Part shown: piece by piece, positions 17,981 to 26,807 of the stretch
How the letters are laid out: every line of letters starts with the position of its first letter
Numbering within the stretch: position 1 is the stretch's first letter
Source of the DNA: Bacteroidota bacterium
GTDB lineage: Bacteria; Bacteroidota; Bacteroidia; B-17B0; Aurantibacillaceae
Length of the DNA: 64,000 nucleotides
Direction: 5' to 3'
Assembly: GCA_018267825.1 (NCBI GenBank)
Contig: JAFDXR010000008.1
Coordinates: 310,001-374,000 of the forward strand
Made by a program: the position numbers and the translations under genes
Notes under the pieces: generated by a model
The model's input: only the letters and a program-made list of their open reading frames with translations
Databases searched by the model: none
Told to the model about the DNA's origin: nothing

Positions 17981-18472
17981 CTATTCCATTTCAAGAGGTT
18001 CAGATCCCGGGCTTTCCTGATCCAAAGGAAACACCATGTGCCCCTGGTTCCTCTTGTTGATCGCATAAACCTGGTTTTCGAATGGAATAAAACTCATGGA
18101 CGGATACTCTTTGAATATGGCTATAGCCTTTAGATAAAACCGATACGGCATATCGTCTGTAAACTCGAGATGAACGCCATGAAGGCTGTCTCCTGCATTT
18201 TTCAGCGCTCGGGTATAATCGCCCATGACTTTGAGAACGGAATCATTTCCTACAGAATCGGCTGTTAGCTTGAAATCGCGGTAGTCTCCCGATTTTTTAA
18301 TTTCAGTGAGGTCGTCCCAACATGTATGTCCGCCCGGGAAAGTAACCGTATAGCCGGAATACGTTTTTTGTTTCGCCTGCCCTGAGCTAAAATAATACAC
18401 CAGCACAGATGCCAGTATCACCAGCGAAAGGGTCGTGGCGATATAAATGCTATTAATCCGTTTACGGTTCAT
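17981..18472 (-). CDS. Hypothetical membrane-anchored protein
   Basis: A 163-residue protein with a single N-terminal membrane span (SIYIATTLSLVILASVLVYYF, about 8-28) and a soluble domain facing the periplasm. I recognise no family. It is 19 bp upstream of the disrupted membrane gene at 17961, so the two are probably co-transcribed, and 32 bp downstream of the KOW gene. Composition is like its neighbours. Confidence 0.7.
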   Translation of the reverse strand: MNRKRINSIYIATTLSLVILASVLVYYFSSGQAKQKTYSGYTVTFPGGHTCWDDLTEIKKSGDYRDFKLTADSVGNDSVLKVMGDYTRALKNAGDSLHGVHLEFTDDMPYRFYLKAIAIFKEYPSMSFIPFENQVYAINKRNQGHMVFPLDQESPGSEPLEME

Positions 18473-18504
18473 GATCTGCTCCGGTTCTTACCAACCCTGC
18501 ATTA

Positions 18505-18699
18505 TTAACTCGCCTGTACCTCTACATTCTTTCCCAGTGTTTTAAAGCGAACACCATTCTTTTGTTCTACTGTAATCGTGATGTGCCCGGTTTTACTGGT
18601 GTTGATGTCTCTGACAACACCCGTTTTTCCAACATGTGTGCCGCCAATCACTTTACACAAGTCGCCGTCTCTTAGTTCTTCCGGTGTTTTTATTTTCAT
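18505..18699 (-). CDS. Stand-alone KOW-domain protein
   Basis: A 64-residue basic protein consisting of one KOW motif: LCKVIGGTHVGKTGVVRDI (about 14-32), the fold that contacts RNA or ribosomal protein in NusG, L24 and S4e. It lacks the NGN domain of NusG and the rest of any ribosomal protein, so it is not one of those. Its length suggests an independent small nucleic-acid- or ribosome-associated protein; the function is unknown. Probably the first gene of the unit running to 17544. Confidence 0.72.
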   Translation of the reverse strand: MKIKTPEELRDGDLCKVIGGTHVGKTGVVRDINTSKTGHITITVEQKNGVRFKTLGKNVEVQAS

Positions 18700-18809
18700 G
18701 TTGAGGGTTTTACTTCCTTAAATTTACGAATTCCGGGTCCGTGTTCATATATCTTCCGTTTGCACCATATATTTTCATTAATTTTAAATAAAAATAGAAA
18801 GCCCCCTTC

Positions 18810-20207
18810 ATGAAGAAAATTGTCTTTTTATTAGTGCTCTGCATCTTTTCATACACCGCTGAGGCACAGGATTGGCGGTTAAAACTGAAAAGCAATGTGC
18901 AACTGCGCACCTGGAAACTCACCAGTAAATCTGAAGTAGAAGAAAAGGGCCTTGCCGGTGCCAGTATTGCTCTCTATAAGGGCGCCAGCAAACTGAGTGA
19001 AGTGCTCAGCGATGCCAACGGCGACTTTATGGTAGAGGTACCTCCCAACGGGGAATTTACTCTTGTGGTATCATACCCGGGATGCAATACCAAAAAGTTT
19101 GCGGTTTCTACGCTGGGGGTTCCCGAAGAAATGAACAAGGACGAGAAATTCAAACCCAGCTTCGGGATCGGTGGATTTATTATGGCGCGTGCTTTTCCAG
19201 GCATCGATTACTCGACACTGAAACAGCCCCTGGTGAAAGTTGTGTATGTTCCTAAACTCAAAAATTTCAACGACGATAAAGATTATACCAGCCAGATGTT
19301 AAACCAGATCGGAGCCATATCGGATGCTGAAAATGTACTGATCGATCAGTTCACCTCCACCAATAAAATAGGTGATGATGCCCTGCGACGCGGTGACTGC
19401 CCGTTGGCGAAAGCCAGTTATGAAAAAGCGATGACAATTATTCCCGGCGAAATATACCCGAAAGACCAGCTGGAAAAAGTAGGTCTGTGCCTGAAGGAAA
19501 AAGAAGATGCCGCCAAAAAAGCGGCCGACGATGCTGCTGCAAAAGTGGCGGCTCAGAAGGCTGCTGAAGAAAAAGCCGCGGCCGATAAGCTGGCTGCAGA
19601 ACAGGCTGCTAAAGACAAAGCAGAGGCAGATAAGGCCGCCAGGGAAAAGCTGGCTGCTGAAAATGCAGCCAAACAAAAGGAAAAAGAAAAAGCGGCTGCC
19701 GATAAAGCTTTAGCAGATAAGGAAGCCGCCGACAAAGCCGCAAAGGAAAAGGAAACTGCAGAGGCCCTTGCCAAAGAAAAACTGGCAATGGAAAAGGCCG
19801 CGAAACAAAAAGAAAAAGACGATAAAAAAGCAGCTGCCGACAAAGCCGCCAGTGAAAAAGCAGAAGCCGATAAACTGGCGAAAGAAAAACAAGCCGCAGC
19901 TGCCGTAGAAAAAAACAACACAACTGCCACGCCGCCAAAAGATAATGGCATTAAACCTTCAGGCTTTGAAACGCCTGTAAATACTGAGAACAGCAACGGA
20001 AACAAAGGTGACTCCAAATACAAAACACCCCAGGTACTGGGTGCAAACCCTTATAAAGATGCCATTACCAAAGCTGATGGATTTTTGAAAATGAAACGTT
20101 ACTCCGAAGCCAAAGAGGCCTACGAAGAAGCCCTTAAAGCAAAACCCGATGATCCTTATGCCACTAAAAAGCTGGCCGAAGTGATCAGTGCCCTTGGCCC
20201 AAAATAA
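18810..20207 (+). CDS. Exported protein with CarboxypepD_reg-like, Ala/Lys coiled-coil and TPR parts
   Basis: A 465-residue exported protein (signal peptide to AEAQ, about 20). Residues about 45-100 look like a carboxypeptidase-regulatory beta-sandwich (GLAGASIALYKGASKLSEVLSDANGDF is the usual start). A TPR-like pair follows near 200. Then about 235-375 is a long low-complexity coiled coil of Ala, Lys, Glu and Asp (AADKA/AKEKAA heptads), and a C-terminal TPR (SEAKEAYEEALKAKPDDPYA) closes it. The layout suggests an envelope scaffold, but the binding partner is unknown. The hydrolase gene starts 8 bp after its stop. Confidence 0.8.
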   Translation: MKKIVFLLVLCIFSYTAEAQDWRLKLKSNVQLRTWKLTSKSEVEEKGLAGASIALYKGASKLSEVLSDANGDFMVEVPPNGEFTLVVSYPGCNTKKFAVSTLGVPEEMNKDEKFKPSFGIGGFIMARAFPGIDYSTLKQPLVKVVYVPKLKNFNDDKDYTSQMLNQIGAISDAENVLIDQFTSTNKIGDDALRRGDCPLAKASYEKAMTIIPGEIYPKDQLEKVGLCLKEKEDAAKKAADDAAAKVAAQKAAEEKAAADKLAAEQAAKDKAEADKAAREKLAAENAAKQKEKEKAAADKALADKEAADKAAKEKETAEALAKEKLAMEKAAKQKEKDDKKAAADKAASEKAEADKLAKEKQAAAAVEKNNTTATPPKDNGIKPSGFETPVNTENSNGNKGDSKYKTPQVLGANPYKDAITKADGFLKMKRYSEAKEAYEEALKAKPDDPYATKKLAEVISALGPK

Positions 20208-20215
20208 AGCAGTAC

Positions 20216-21022
20216 ATGTCCCTATCTCTTTCTATGCGTCATTCCACACGGTTTCTCAACATCCATGGTGTTTCGCTGTATGCGGCTTTCCTGGAGCCTG
20301 AAGATGCTTCGCAGGCATTATATCCAACCATTGTTTTCCTTCACGACTCTTTAGGTTGTACAGACCTGTGGCGCGATTTTCCGCAGAAGATTGCAGAGCA
20401 AACCCATTGCCCGGTGCTGATTTACGACCGGCAGGGCTACGGCCGCTCCGATGCTTTTGGTCCGGAAGCCCGCACCCAACGCTATATGGAAACAGAAGCA
20501 GAAATCCTGGGAGAGATTCTTAAAAGCCTCGGGCTGGAACAAGTGATCCTGTTCGGGCACAGCGATGGCGGATCTATTGCCCTGATGGCTGCTGCAAAAT
20601 TTCCGGCTGTTATCAAAGGTATTATTACGGAAGGCGCCCATGTGTTTGTGGAAGATATTACACTACAGGGAATACGCACCGCGGTGAGCCTGTATGCCAC
20701 CACAAACCTGAAAGAAAAACTCAGCCGGTATCATGGCGAAAAAACAGAAGCCGTGTTCCACGCCTGGGCAAACACCTGGCTTAAACCTGAGTATCGCTCA
20801 TGGAATATAGAACACTTTCTGCCGCAGGTACTTTGCCCTTCGCTGATCATACAGGGTGTTAACGATGAGTACGGCAGTGAAAAACAGGTGAACGCCATTG
20901 TCGGTAGCGTGAAAGGCCCCTCGCTGAAATACATGGTAAATGGCGCTGCTCACACGCCGCATAAGGAATCGTCACAGGACACACTCGATAAAACACTGAC
21001 ATTTATCCATTCGCTTTTGTAG
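20216..21022 (+). CDS. Alpha/beta hydrolase
   Basis: A 268-residue cytoplasmic alpha/beta-hydrolase. The oxyanion-hole HDS (43-45), the nucleophile elbow GHSDGG (Ser116), the acid Asp in GVNDEYG (about 219) and His in AAHTPH (about 244) form a complete catalytic triad. The LLIYDRQGYGRS stretch is typical of the esterase/haloperoxidase branch. The substrate is not predictable. It follows the coiled-coil gene by 8 bp and may share its transcript. It is followed by a palindrome CATGCCCGGGCATG at 21056-21069. Confidence 0.87.
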   Translation: MSLSLSMRHSTRFLNIHGVSLYAAFLEPEDASQALYPTIVFLHDSLGCTDLWRDFPQKIAEQTHCPVLIYDRQGYGRSDAFGPEARTQRYMETEAEILGEILKSLGLEQVILFGHSDGGSIALMAAAKFPAVIKGIITEGAHVFVEDITLQGIRTAVSLYATTNLKEKLSRYHGEKTEAVFHAWANTWLKPEYRSWNIEHFLPQVLCPSLIIQGVNDEYGSEKQVNAIVGSVKGPSLKYMVNGAAHTPHKESSQDTLDKTLTFIHSLL

Positions 21023-21096
21023 CTGTTACCTGTTTTTGTTATTACAATAAAACAGCATGCCCGGGCATGTTGTATGTGTAACAAAAATGAGCGGCC

Positions 21097-22041
21097 ATGA
21101 ACAAAACAGCTTTATTGTACCTGATGCTTTTATGTAATGTGATCCGCATCAGTGCGCAGGATATCCAGTTCACACAATTTTACGCCAATCCGCTTTACCT
21201 CAATCCGGCCTTTGCGGGGTCGGAGTATTGCCCGCGGATGTGCATCAATTACCGCAACCAATGGCCCAATCTGTCGGGCACTTATGTTACCTACAGCGCC
21301 TCTTACGATCAATATGTTTCTTCGATTCATGGAGGTCTTGGTGTGCTTGTTACCAGCGACAACCAGGCGCGCGGCACACTCAAAACAACAACAGCAAGTC
21401 TCATCTATTCGTATAGCACGGCCATTACCCGCACATTCTCTGTCAAGGCCGCGCTGGAAGCCACGTATTTCCAGAAAAGCCTTGATCGCAGCAAACTTAA
21501 TTTCGGTGATATGATCGATCCGCGTCGTGGCTTTGTATGGAATACCAATGAGGTGATCCCGATGCAGAACAAAAGCAATGTCGATTTCTCGGCAGGCATC
21601 CTGGGTTACAGCAAACATTATTTTTTCGGGGTATCGGCCGATCATCTCACTCAGCCTGATGAAGGCTTGCTTGGCCCCTCCCGACTGCCCTATAAAATGA
21701 CCGTACATGCCGGTGCTCTGATCGGGCTTGAAAAAGGAAACAGCAGTTATATTTCTCCGAATATATTATACCAGCAACAGGCCAATTTCAGTCAGCTGAA
21801 TCTGGGTGTTTATTTTGTGAAAGATCATTTTGTGGGGGGTCTCTGGTATCGCAGCAACGACGCAGCCATATTGCTGATAGGTTTGCAAAGCGGTAATTTT
21901 AAGTTTGGCTATAGCTATGATGTAACGATCTCCCGCCTGGCCAACAATACAGCGGGTTCGCACGAAATATCGATGTCGCTACGTGTAGCCTGCAAAAAAA
22001 AGGAAAAGCGTTACCGACCGGTAAGTTGTCCTTCATTCTAA
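21097..22041 (+). CDS. PorP/SprF family type IX secretion-associated membrane protein
   Basis: A 314-residue outer-membrane protein. After a signal peptide (to ISAQ) it has the family signature DIQFTQFYANPLYLNPAFAG, then a beta-barrel of alternating strands (YVTYSASYDQ, GGLGVLVTSDNQARG). PorP/SprF proteins act with the type IX secretion and gliding machinery, and some anchor secreted adhesins. It is alone here, with no PorK/L/M/N nearby, which is usual for extra copies that sit next to a large secreted protein; no such partner is in the window. The tail is a short basic segment. Confidence 0.9.
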   Translation: MNKTALLYLMLLCNVIRISAQDIQFTQFYANPLYLNPAFAGSEYCPRMCINYRNQWPNLSGTYVTYSASYDQYVSSIHGGLGVLVTSDNQARGTLKTTTASLIYSYSTAITRTFSVKAALEATYFQKSLDRSKLNFGDMIDPRRGFVWNTNEVIPMQNKSNVDFSAGILGYSKHYFFGVSADHLTQPDEGLLGPSRLPYKMTVHAGALIGLEKGNSSYISPNILYQQQANFSQLNLGVYFVKDHFVGGLWYRSNDAAILLIGLQSGNFKFGYSYDVTISRLANNTAGSHEISMSLRVACKKKEKRYRPVSCPSF

Positions 22042-22068
22042 TGTTTCAGTCATAAAATGACCGGCATT

Positions 22069-23064
22069 TTAAAATTCCACTTTCTCCAACTGGTCTCTGA
22101 ATTCGTTGATCTGTTTATTTACCATACTGAAATAACGCTGGCGCTCTACAATGCCGGCACCACTCAGCAATGATGACTTGGATTGTATGTTCTGAATCCA
22201 GCGCAAATTTTCTTCGCAGAAATCCTGTTGCGTGGTATTCATAAAATTAATGGAGTTGAACGGCTGCAATACCATTTTCTGCTGATCCATTTCGGCCAGG
22301 ATGCTCGTTGTATTGATATTCACTCCCATTTTATAAAACTGGAAAGGCACCTGCATTTTCTTATCGAAGTCAAAGGTCTTGTTGTTTTCTTCGGCCATGC
22401 GTTTCAGCCGCGTCATCATGGCCACCACTTCATCCAGTACCTGTTCCACTTCCCGTTTGCCTGAAAAGTCGCCTGTTTCCACACAGAAGTGAATTTGTGT
22501 CAGTACCGTCTGAATGGTTTGCGGTGTCCAGATCTCCACGCTAGGGATCATGCAATATTGCTGATAGGCTTTTTTGGCGTGCGCTGTAATCTCTGCATCG
22601 ATCTTCACTTCCTTAAAGATTCGGCGAATATAATACTCATCGTTGAGCAGGTATTTCCCCCAATAGAACAGTTTGAAATTCAGAAGCACCGGGTAGTTGT
22701 AGTAATGGTATACAGGAACCTCCGGGGCTACGTGGTAGAGCTGCTTGTGGCTATGCCCGTTTATTTTGTGCAGCAGGCCGGAGATGGTCTGAAAAAAATG
22801 TTTGGAATCCACTGCTTTACTTTTGAAGGGCGTGTAGCCGAATACCACATTCGAAAACCGGCTCGACTGGGCCGGCAGAAGATTCACGCCATAGGCTTTG
22901 GAAAGCGCGCAGACTTCATCGTAGGTAAATGGTGTTTTGCCATTGATACGGCGGCTGGCAGCGTCTTTGTTGATTTTGAGCACTTTCATCAGGGCCTGGT
23001 TGATGGTCTGATGAGCAGGCAAAACAGCCTCCAGGGTCTCGAGTAACAGCTTCAAATTCTTCAT
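22069..23064 (-). CDS. Helix-turn-helix regulator of unknown ligand
   Basis: A 331-residue protein with an N-terminal cro/BetR-like helix-turn-helix (INQALMKVLKINKDAASRRINGKTPFTYDEVCALSKAYGV, cited here in parts: INKDAASRRINGKTPF is the recognition region, about 32-47). The long C-terminal helical part, about 80-331, has no known domain that I can name; it is rich in aromatic residues. Such HTH-plus-helical regulators are common in Bacteroidota. It diverges from the gene at 23270, and the intergenic region carries five TATCAAAA-like motifs, consistent with autoregulation and control of the divergent genes. Confidence 0.78.
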   Translation of the reverse strand: MKNLKLLLETLEAVLPAHQTINQALMKVLKINKDAASRRINGKTPFTYDEVCALSKAYGVNLLPAQSSRFSNVVFGYTPFKSKAVDSKHFFQTISGLLHKINGHSHKQLYHVAPEVPVYHYYNYPVLLNFKLFYWGKYLLNDEYYIRRIFKEVKIDAEITAHAKKAYQQYCMIPSVEIWTPQTIQTVLTQIHFCVETGDFSGKREVEQVLDEVVAMMTRLKRMAEENNKTFDFDKKMQVPFQFYKMGVNINTTSILAEMDQQKMVLQPFNSINFMNTTQQDFCEENLRWIQNIQSKSSLLSGAGIVERQRYFSMVNKQINEFRDQLEKVEF

Positions 23065-23121
23065 GGATGTGCGATATTATTTCGTAGTGCATATTCATTA
23101 AAGATACATTTTGAATTATAA

Positions 23122-23211
23122 ATATCAAAATATGATATGCCATGATTCCTTGTATCAAAATCCGAGCGAAAATTATCAAATTTCAATACTTATCATTTTT
23201 GAATATCAAAA
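23122..23211. promoter_or_regulatory. Cluster of TATCAAAA motifs in a divergent promoter
   Basis: TATCAAAA occurs at 23123-23130, 23153-23160 and 23204-23211, with variants TATCAAAT (23174-23181) and TATCATTT (23191-23198). The first is part of a perfect inverted repeat, ATATCA-N5-TGATAT (23122-23138). The 205-bp region is strongly AT-rich and lies between the divergent regulator and the exported-protein genes. Confidence 0.55.
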
Positions 23212-23269
23212 AATGTGACTTTTCCGAAGCTGATGGGCTAACATTGCCTCAGAATCAAAAAACTTTTTT

Positions 23270-23782
23270 ATGAAACAGATATTGATCAGTTTAATTATGG
23301 TTGTGTGTTGCCACAGCTTTGTACAAGCACAATCTCCGGGATCAGCCTCATATGGCCCCGTGTATTACAATTTTTCAAAGCGGGTATTGTATTCCTCCGA
23401 AGGTAAAAGAATAAACGGCCAGGATTTTCTGGAGTTCTGTCGCGGTATTCCCGACAGTGCTGTGAAAGTGCAGGTGGCACTCTATGATGCCTGTACCCGT
23501 AATAAACTCCGCCTCGGGTTTGCCGCTATCGGTGGGGGGATTCTGAGTTTCGGGCTGTTTAGTTTTGCAGCGGCACAAAGCAGCAGCCAGGCCTATACCG
23601 GCGGAAACTCCAATGCGGGCGCTATCAGTGGTTGCCTGGGCCTTGGTACAGTGAGTCTTATGGCTGTTCCAATATCTCTTATAGCTACAACCATTCCACA
23701 TCAGCGTCGCAAACTGATTCTTTTCCACGATCTGCCCCAGGCCTATAATTTCTATGTTAAATCATTAACCTCTAAACCTTAA
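23270..23782 (+). CDS. Hypothetical exported membrane protein
   Basis: A 170-residue protein with a signal peptide (ending VQAQ), a middle part (FSKRVLYSSEGKRINGQDFLEFCRGIPDSA) and two hydrophobic glycine-rich segments (about 80-100 and 115-140) that may be membrane spans. No family recognised. It lies 4 bp upstream of the porin-like gene at 23787, so the two form an operon downstream of the repeat-rich promoter. Confidence 0.75.
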   Translation: MKQILISLIMVVCCHSFVQAQSPGSASYGPVYYNFSKRVLYSSEGKRINGQDFLEFCRGIPDSAVKVQVALYDACTRNKLRLGFAAIGGGILSFGLFSFAAAQSSSQAYTGGNSNAGAISGCLGLGTVSLMAVPISLIATTIPHQRRKLILFHDLPQAYNFYVKSLTSKP

Positions 23783-23786
23783 TCCC

Positions 23787-24722
23787 ATGAAATCATTTGT
23801 TTTTTACTCACTCCTGCTATTATCCGCATTACAGGTGCATGCCCAGGACATTATTGTCAAAAACGACAGCAGTCGCACATTTGCAAAGGTTCTCGAAATT
23901 TCGCCGTCAGAGGTTCGCTACAAACGAAATGACTATGTGGAAGGGCCAACCATCGTTATTTCGAAAAATGATGTTGCATACATACAGTTTTCGAATGGTA
24001 CAACAGAGCGCTATGAGAAACAGGTTGTTCAGCCTTTGGTACTCGACCGCTACAACCTCGATGTATTAAACCGCGAATATATTCTGCAGCGGCGCCGGGA
24101 AAAAGTCAGGCAATGTGAAAAACTCTATACCCACAAAAACTATGTAGGCATGAATCTTCTGGCACTATTCAATAACTGCATAGGTATTCATTATATGCGT
24201 GATATTAAAAAAGCACATATGATCCTCGAGGTGCCTCTTGGTTTCGGATATTCCAGTCCCGGTGTTTTCCAAAACTTCTACAGCGATTTTTATGCCGGTG
24301 GGGGAGGTGCCAATACCACCTTTAAACGTATGGCATGGCAGGCGGGACTAGGCTTATTGTTTGCGCCAAGTATGAACCGGGAGGTCAATTTTCTGATCGG
24401 CCCTTCATACAGTTGTTCAGCATATGATGTTCATACAGAATTCAGCTATTATACAAACAACCCGCCTTATACATCGGGTATTTATAAGAATGATTTCCGT
24501 ATGTACCGGAGTCTTTATGGCTTTTCGATCGGATTGATGGCACGGTTTAATGAGCGTATGAACATGCACTTCCTCTTCACAAACGGTATTAAATACGACA
24601 GCTATAGTCAAAGCGATCCTTTCGGTTATAAATACAACAAAACATACAGCAGCTACAATTCTGAACCGCAAAATGCCCTACCCTATGTCACGTTCAATCT
24701 TGGCTTCGGGTATCGTTTCTAA
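23787..24722 (+). CDS. Outer-membrane beta-barrel protein with N-terminal small domain
   Basis: A 311-residue protein: signal peptide to HAQ, a first domain (about 19-80; DIIVKNDSSRTFAKVLEISPS then VRYKRNDYVEGPTIVISKNDV) found widely in Bacteroidota before porins, and a C-terminal beta-barrel with aromatic ends (final strand NLGFGYRF). The terminal Phe is typical of outer-membrane proteins. Function unknown. It follows the gene at 23270 by 4 bp and is followed by a methyltransferase gene 40 bp on. Confidence 0.78.
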   Translation: MKSFVFYSLLLLSALQVHAQDIIVKNDSSRTFAKVLEISPSEVRYKRNDYVEGPTIVISKNDVAYIQFSNGTTERYEKQVVQPLVLDRYNLDVLNREYILQRRREKVRQCEKLYTHKNYVGMNLLALFNNCIGIHYMRDIKKAHMILEVPLGFGYSSPGVFQNFYSDFYAGGGGANTTFKRMAWQAGLGLLFAPSMNREVNFLIGPSYSCSAYDVHTEFSYYTNNPPYTSGIYKNDFRMYRSLYGFSIGLMARFNERMNMHFLFTNGIKYDSYSQSDPFGYKYNKTYSSYNSEPQNALPYVTFNLGFGYRF

Positions 24723-24762
24723 AATAAATTGTTTATACAAACCTTTTGCAAAACCATTAACT

Positions 24763-25398
24763 ATGACAACACCAAAAAAAACGTATCACGATTATGTGAT
24801 CAAAGACGGAAAATTTATCGGAAAATTTGAAGACATGTACCGCCACTTTGAAGATCCCTGGATGCAGTCGCAACAGCCCAACCGATATAGCAGGCAGGTG
24901 GCCATTATGAATATGAAGCGCTATGGCATCCGCTCTGTAGTAGAATACGGTTGCGGCCTTGGCTACTATGCCGACTGGATTCACCGCGAAACAGGTATTG
25001 TTTGCCAGTCGATCGATATTTCGAAAACAGCCATTAAAAAAGCAAAAGCGAAGTTTCCGCATCTTGATTTCCATGTAGGTAATATCCGCGATATGGGTTC
25101 CCTGAAAAACAAAGCGCACATCGACTGCATTTTACTGGCCGACATTACCTGGATGATCTTACAGGACCTGGATTATGTAAATACGGAATTACTAAAGCAC
25201 TTCCGCGGAAAATACCTCATCAATAATTTTGTAACCTATAAAGGCACGCAGAAGTACGGACTCGATTTTTTCACAACCACCCAGGAGTATATAGATTATA
25301 TGCCCTTTAAGCTTATCGGCTATGCCGAAGGAACCACGATCGACGATCACAATATTGATTCTACAACCATTTTTAAGATTGAACCGAAACAGGTCTGA
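24763..25398 (+). CDS. Class I SAM-dependent methyltransferase
   Basis: A 211-residue cytoplasmic protein with SAM-binding motif I VVEYGCGLGYYADWI (about 59-73), motif II SIDISKTAI and motif III IDCILLADITWMIL. The start at 24763 is preferred; an in-frame extension to 24673 overlaps the end of the porin-like gene and has a poor N-terminal composition. The substrate is unknown. It ends before a strong terminator at 25449. Confidence 0.85.
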   Translation: MTTPKKTYHDYVIKDGKFIGKFEDMYRHFEDPWMQSQQPNRYSRQVAIMNMKRYGIRSVVEYGCGLGYYADWIHRETGIVCQSIDISKTAIKKAKAKFPHLDFHVGNIRDMGSLKNKAHIDCILLADITWMILQDLDYVNTELLKHFRGKYLINNFVTYKGTQKYGLDFFTTTQEYIDYMPFKLIGYAEGTTIDDHNIDSTTIFKIEPKQV

Positions 25399-25448
25399 TA
25401 CGTGTTTTACCTCACGTATTATCCGTACATCGTTTCTTAATCCAGCTT

Positions 25449-25474
25449 AAAACCACGGCATACCGTGGTTTTTT
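25449..25474 (+). terminator. Rho-independent terminator after the methyltransferase
   Basis: AAAACCACGG and CCGTGGTTTTTT form a perfect 10-bp stem with a CATA loop and a T-run. Confidence 0.9.
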
Positions 25475-25858
25475 GGCGTTATTTATCTCCCAACTTTGTC
25501 ATAACTGACATATATCAGGTTTTTTAGTCGCCTCTATCAATATGCAATTGTTGTATTCATGGTAATTTCACATAAAATAATTTTTTCAGAAAAGTAGTTT
25601 CACTTTCGTTGGTTTAATGTGTTAGTAAATCCACTTTACAGCGTGCCGGTATAGAAACGCGTTTTATACAGGCCCAAACACAAAGAAGCACCGGAAATAA
25701 AAAAGCCGATCGCAAAAAATGAATAAAATATTATTTACTAAGTAAATACCCGTTTTTGGCATTTGTTTTGTTTACAGCCGACACATGCCAAGCTTTAAAA
25801 AAAGGACTCCCCCGGCTGTTAGTATTTATAAACTGTTAACCAATTAAAAACGCAAGTC
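25475..25858 (+). promoter_or_regulatory. Long AT-rich leader of the LuxR-type gene, with a 15-bp palindrome
   Basis: 384 bp without a gene precede the regulator at 25859. The palindrome ATTTACT-A-AGTAAAT lies at 25733-25747, about 112 bp before the start. No ORF with a credible product is in the stretch. It may hold the regulator's own binding site and an unusually long 5' leader. Confidence 0.45.
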
Positions 25859-26311
25859 ATGCTTAAACCAACAGAAAAGAATAGCAAAAACTCGGGTGCT
25901 ATTAAACGAAACCTTTTAACTGCAAACTCTGTATCGGAGTTCAAAAAATGGCAGATCATTTACATGAGTTCTGCTTACGAAGCCAGTATTCCTTTTCTGG
26001 CTTCTATTACAGGGCATCAGAAGAACACCGTGCGTCGTATTATTCAGGAGTATAATAAGTCGCTTAAATCCGGTAAAAAGGTAGTCGTTAAAAAATCAGC
26101 TGTTGCAACCACCTCTTCCAAACAACTGAGCGAACGTGATCTGCAACTGATCCGTTTGATCTGCAAAGGCAAGAAGAGTCGTGAAATTGCACTGGATTTC
26201 GGTCTTTCGATGCGTACCGTTGAAGGTCTGCGCGAAAAACTCTATGCAAAAATCAAAGCTGAAAAAGTGGCTGATGTGATCATGTATGCAGTAAAACGCA
26301 AACTGGTTTAA
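25859..26311 (+). CDS. LuxR-type HTH transcriptional regulator
   Basis: A 150-residue protein. The C-terminal LuxR (GerE) HTH covers about 88-148: LSERDLQLIRLICKGKKSREI, then ALDFGLSMRTVEGLREKLYAK is the recognition region. The N-terminal part is helical; LASITGHQKNTVRRIIQEYN looks like a second, transposase- or sigma-like HTH. It lacks a receiver domain and an autoinducer domain, so the signal is not evident. It is a single-gene unit flanked by terminators, with a palindrome in its leader. Confidence 0.83.
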   Translation: MLKPTEKNSKNSGAIKRNLLTANSVSEFKKWQIIYMSSAYEASIPFLASITGHQKNTVRRIIQEYNKSLKSGKKVVVKKSAVATTSSKQLSERDLQLIRLICKGKKSREIALDFGLSMRTVEGLREKLYAKIKAEKVADVIMYAVKRKLV

Positions 26312-26335
26312 TTTCATAAAGCCCCCGCTTTACAA

Positions 26336-26368
26336 AACAAAAACCGCCCATGTGGCGGTTTTTGTTTT
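26336..26368. terminator. Bidirectional terminator between convergent genes
   Basis: ACAAAAACCGCC pairs with GGCGGTTTTTGT with a CATGT loop. T-rich ends on both strands fit termination of the LuxR-type gene (plus) and the DUF1801 gene (minus). Confidence 0.9.
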
Positions 26369-26382
26369 TCAGGGACCACTGT

Positions 26383-26766
26383 TCAGACATCTATCGTTTC
26401 CAAAAGCTCCTTTAGGATCCTGGTAAGCTCAGGCTTCGCCGCCTTCACAGCTTTCATGTCGGCAAAATATACAAGCCTCCGGTCTTTATAATTTCCTTCG
26501 AGTAAAGGTGATTTTATATGCACGATATACGGATGGTGAAACACGAGCATGATTTTATGCTGACGCATCGGGCCGAAAGTAACCAGGTCTTCTTTGTAAT
26601 AATAACTCGGTGCATTCCATTTAATGCGTTCCTGCAAGCGCTTATCGGCAGCTTTAATCATCTTTCGCAAGGCCTCCAGTTCTGCCTTATACGGATGTTC
26701 GAGTGAGGCCATAAAAGCCTCTACTGACTCCGCATCGCCCGGTTTCGTTGGTTTGGATGATTTCAT
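26383..26766 (-). CDS. DUF1801 (YdhG-like) protein
   Basis: A 127-residue cytoplasmic protein of the DUF1801/YdhG family, recognised by KWNAPSYYYKEDLVTFGPM and by the later KAAKPELTRILKELLE helix. Its function is unproven, though some relatives are linked to metal or iron handling. I chose ATG 26766 (MKSSKP), leaving a 21-residue upstream extension unassigned. It is co-oriented with the small gene at 26808 and may be the last gene of the ECF sigma unit. Confidence 0.82.
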   Translation of the reverse strand: MKSSKPTKPGDAESVEAFMASLEHPYKAELEALRKMIKAADKRLQERIKWNAPSYYYKEDLVTFGPMRQHKIMLVFHHPYIVHIKSPLLEGNYKDRRLVYFADMKAVKAAKPELTRILKELLETIDV

Positions 26767-26807
26767 AGCAAACGATTTATGCCTGAAGGTACAACTGTTT
26801 TTGTGAT

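Noticed and set aside
17701-18066. 121-codon frame as an independent gene
   Set aside because: Its first part is the N-terminus of the frame-disrupted membrane gene and its last part is out-of-frame noise; the upstream portion overlaps the gene at 17981.
15972-18700. Prophage or extracellular contractile injection system cluster
   Set aside because: Only the sheath gene is present; flanking genes are a KOW protein, two membrane proteins and chromosomal enzymes.
19299-20023. Long open minus-strand frames opposite the coiled-coil gene
   Set aside because: Mirror images of the Ala/Lys/Glu repeat; the sense gene has the signal peptide and TPRs.
25566-25603. TTTCAC repeats before the LuxR-type gene as a LytTR operator
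   Set aside because: The two copies are 32 bp apart, not 21, and differ in flanks.
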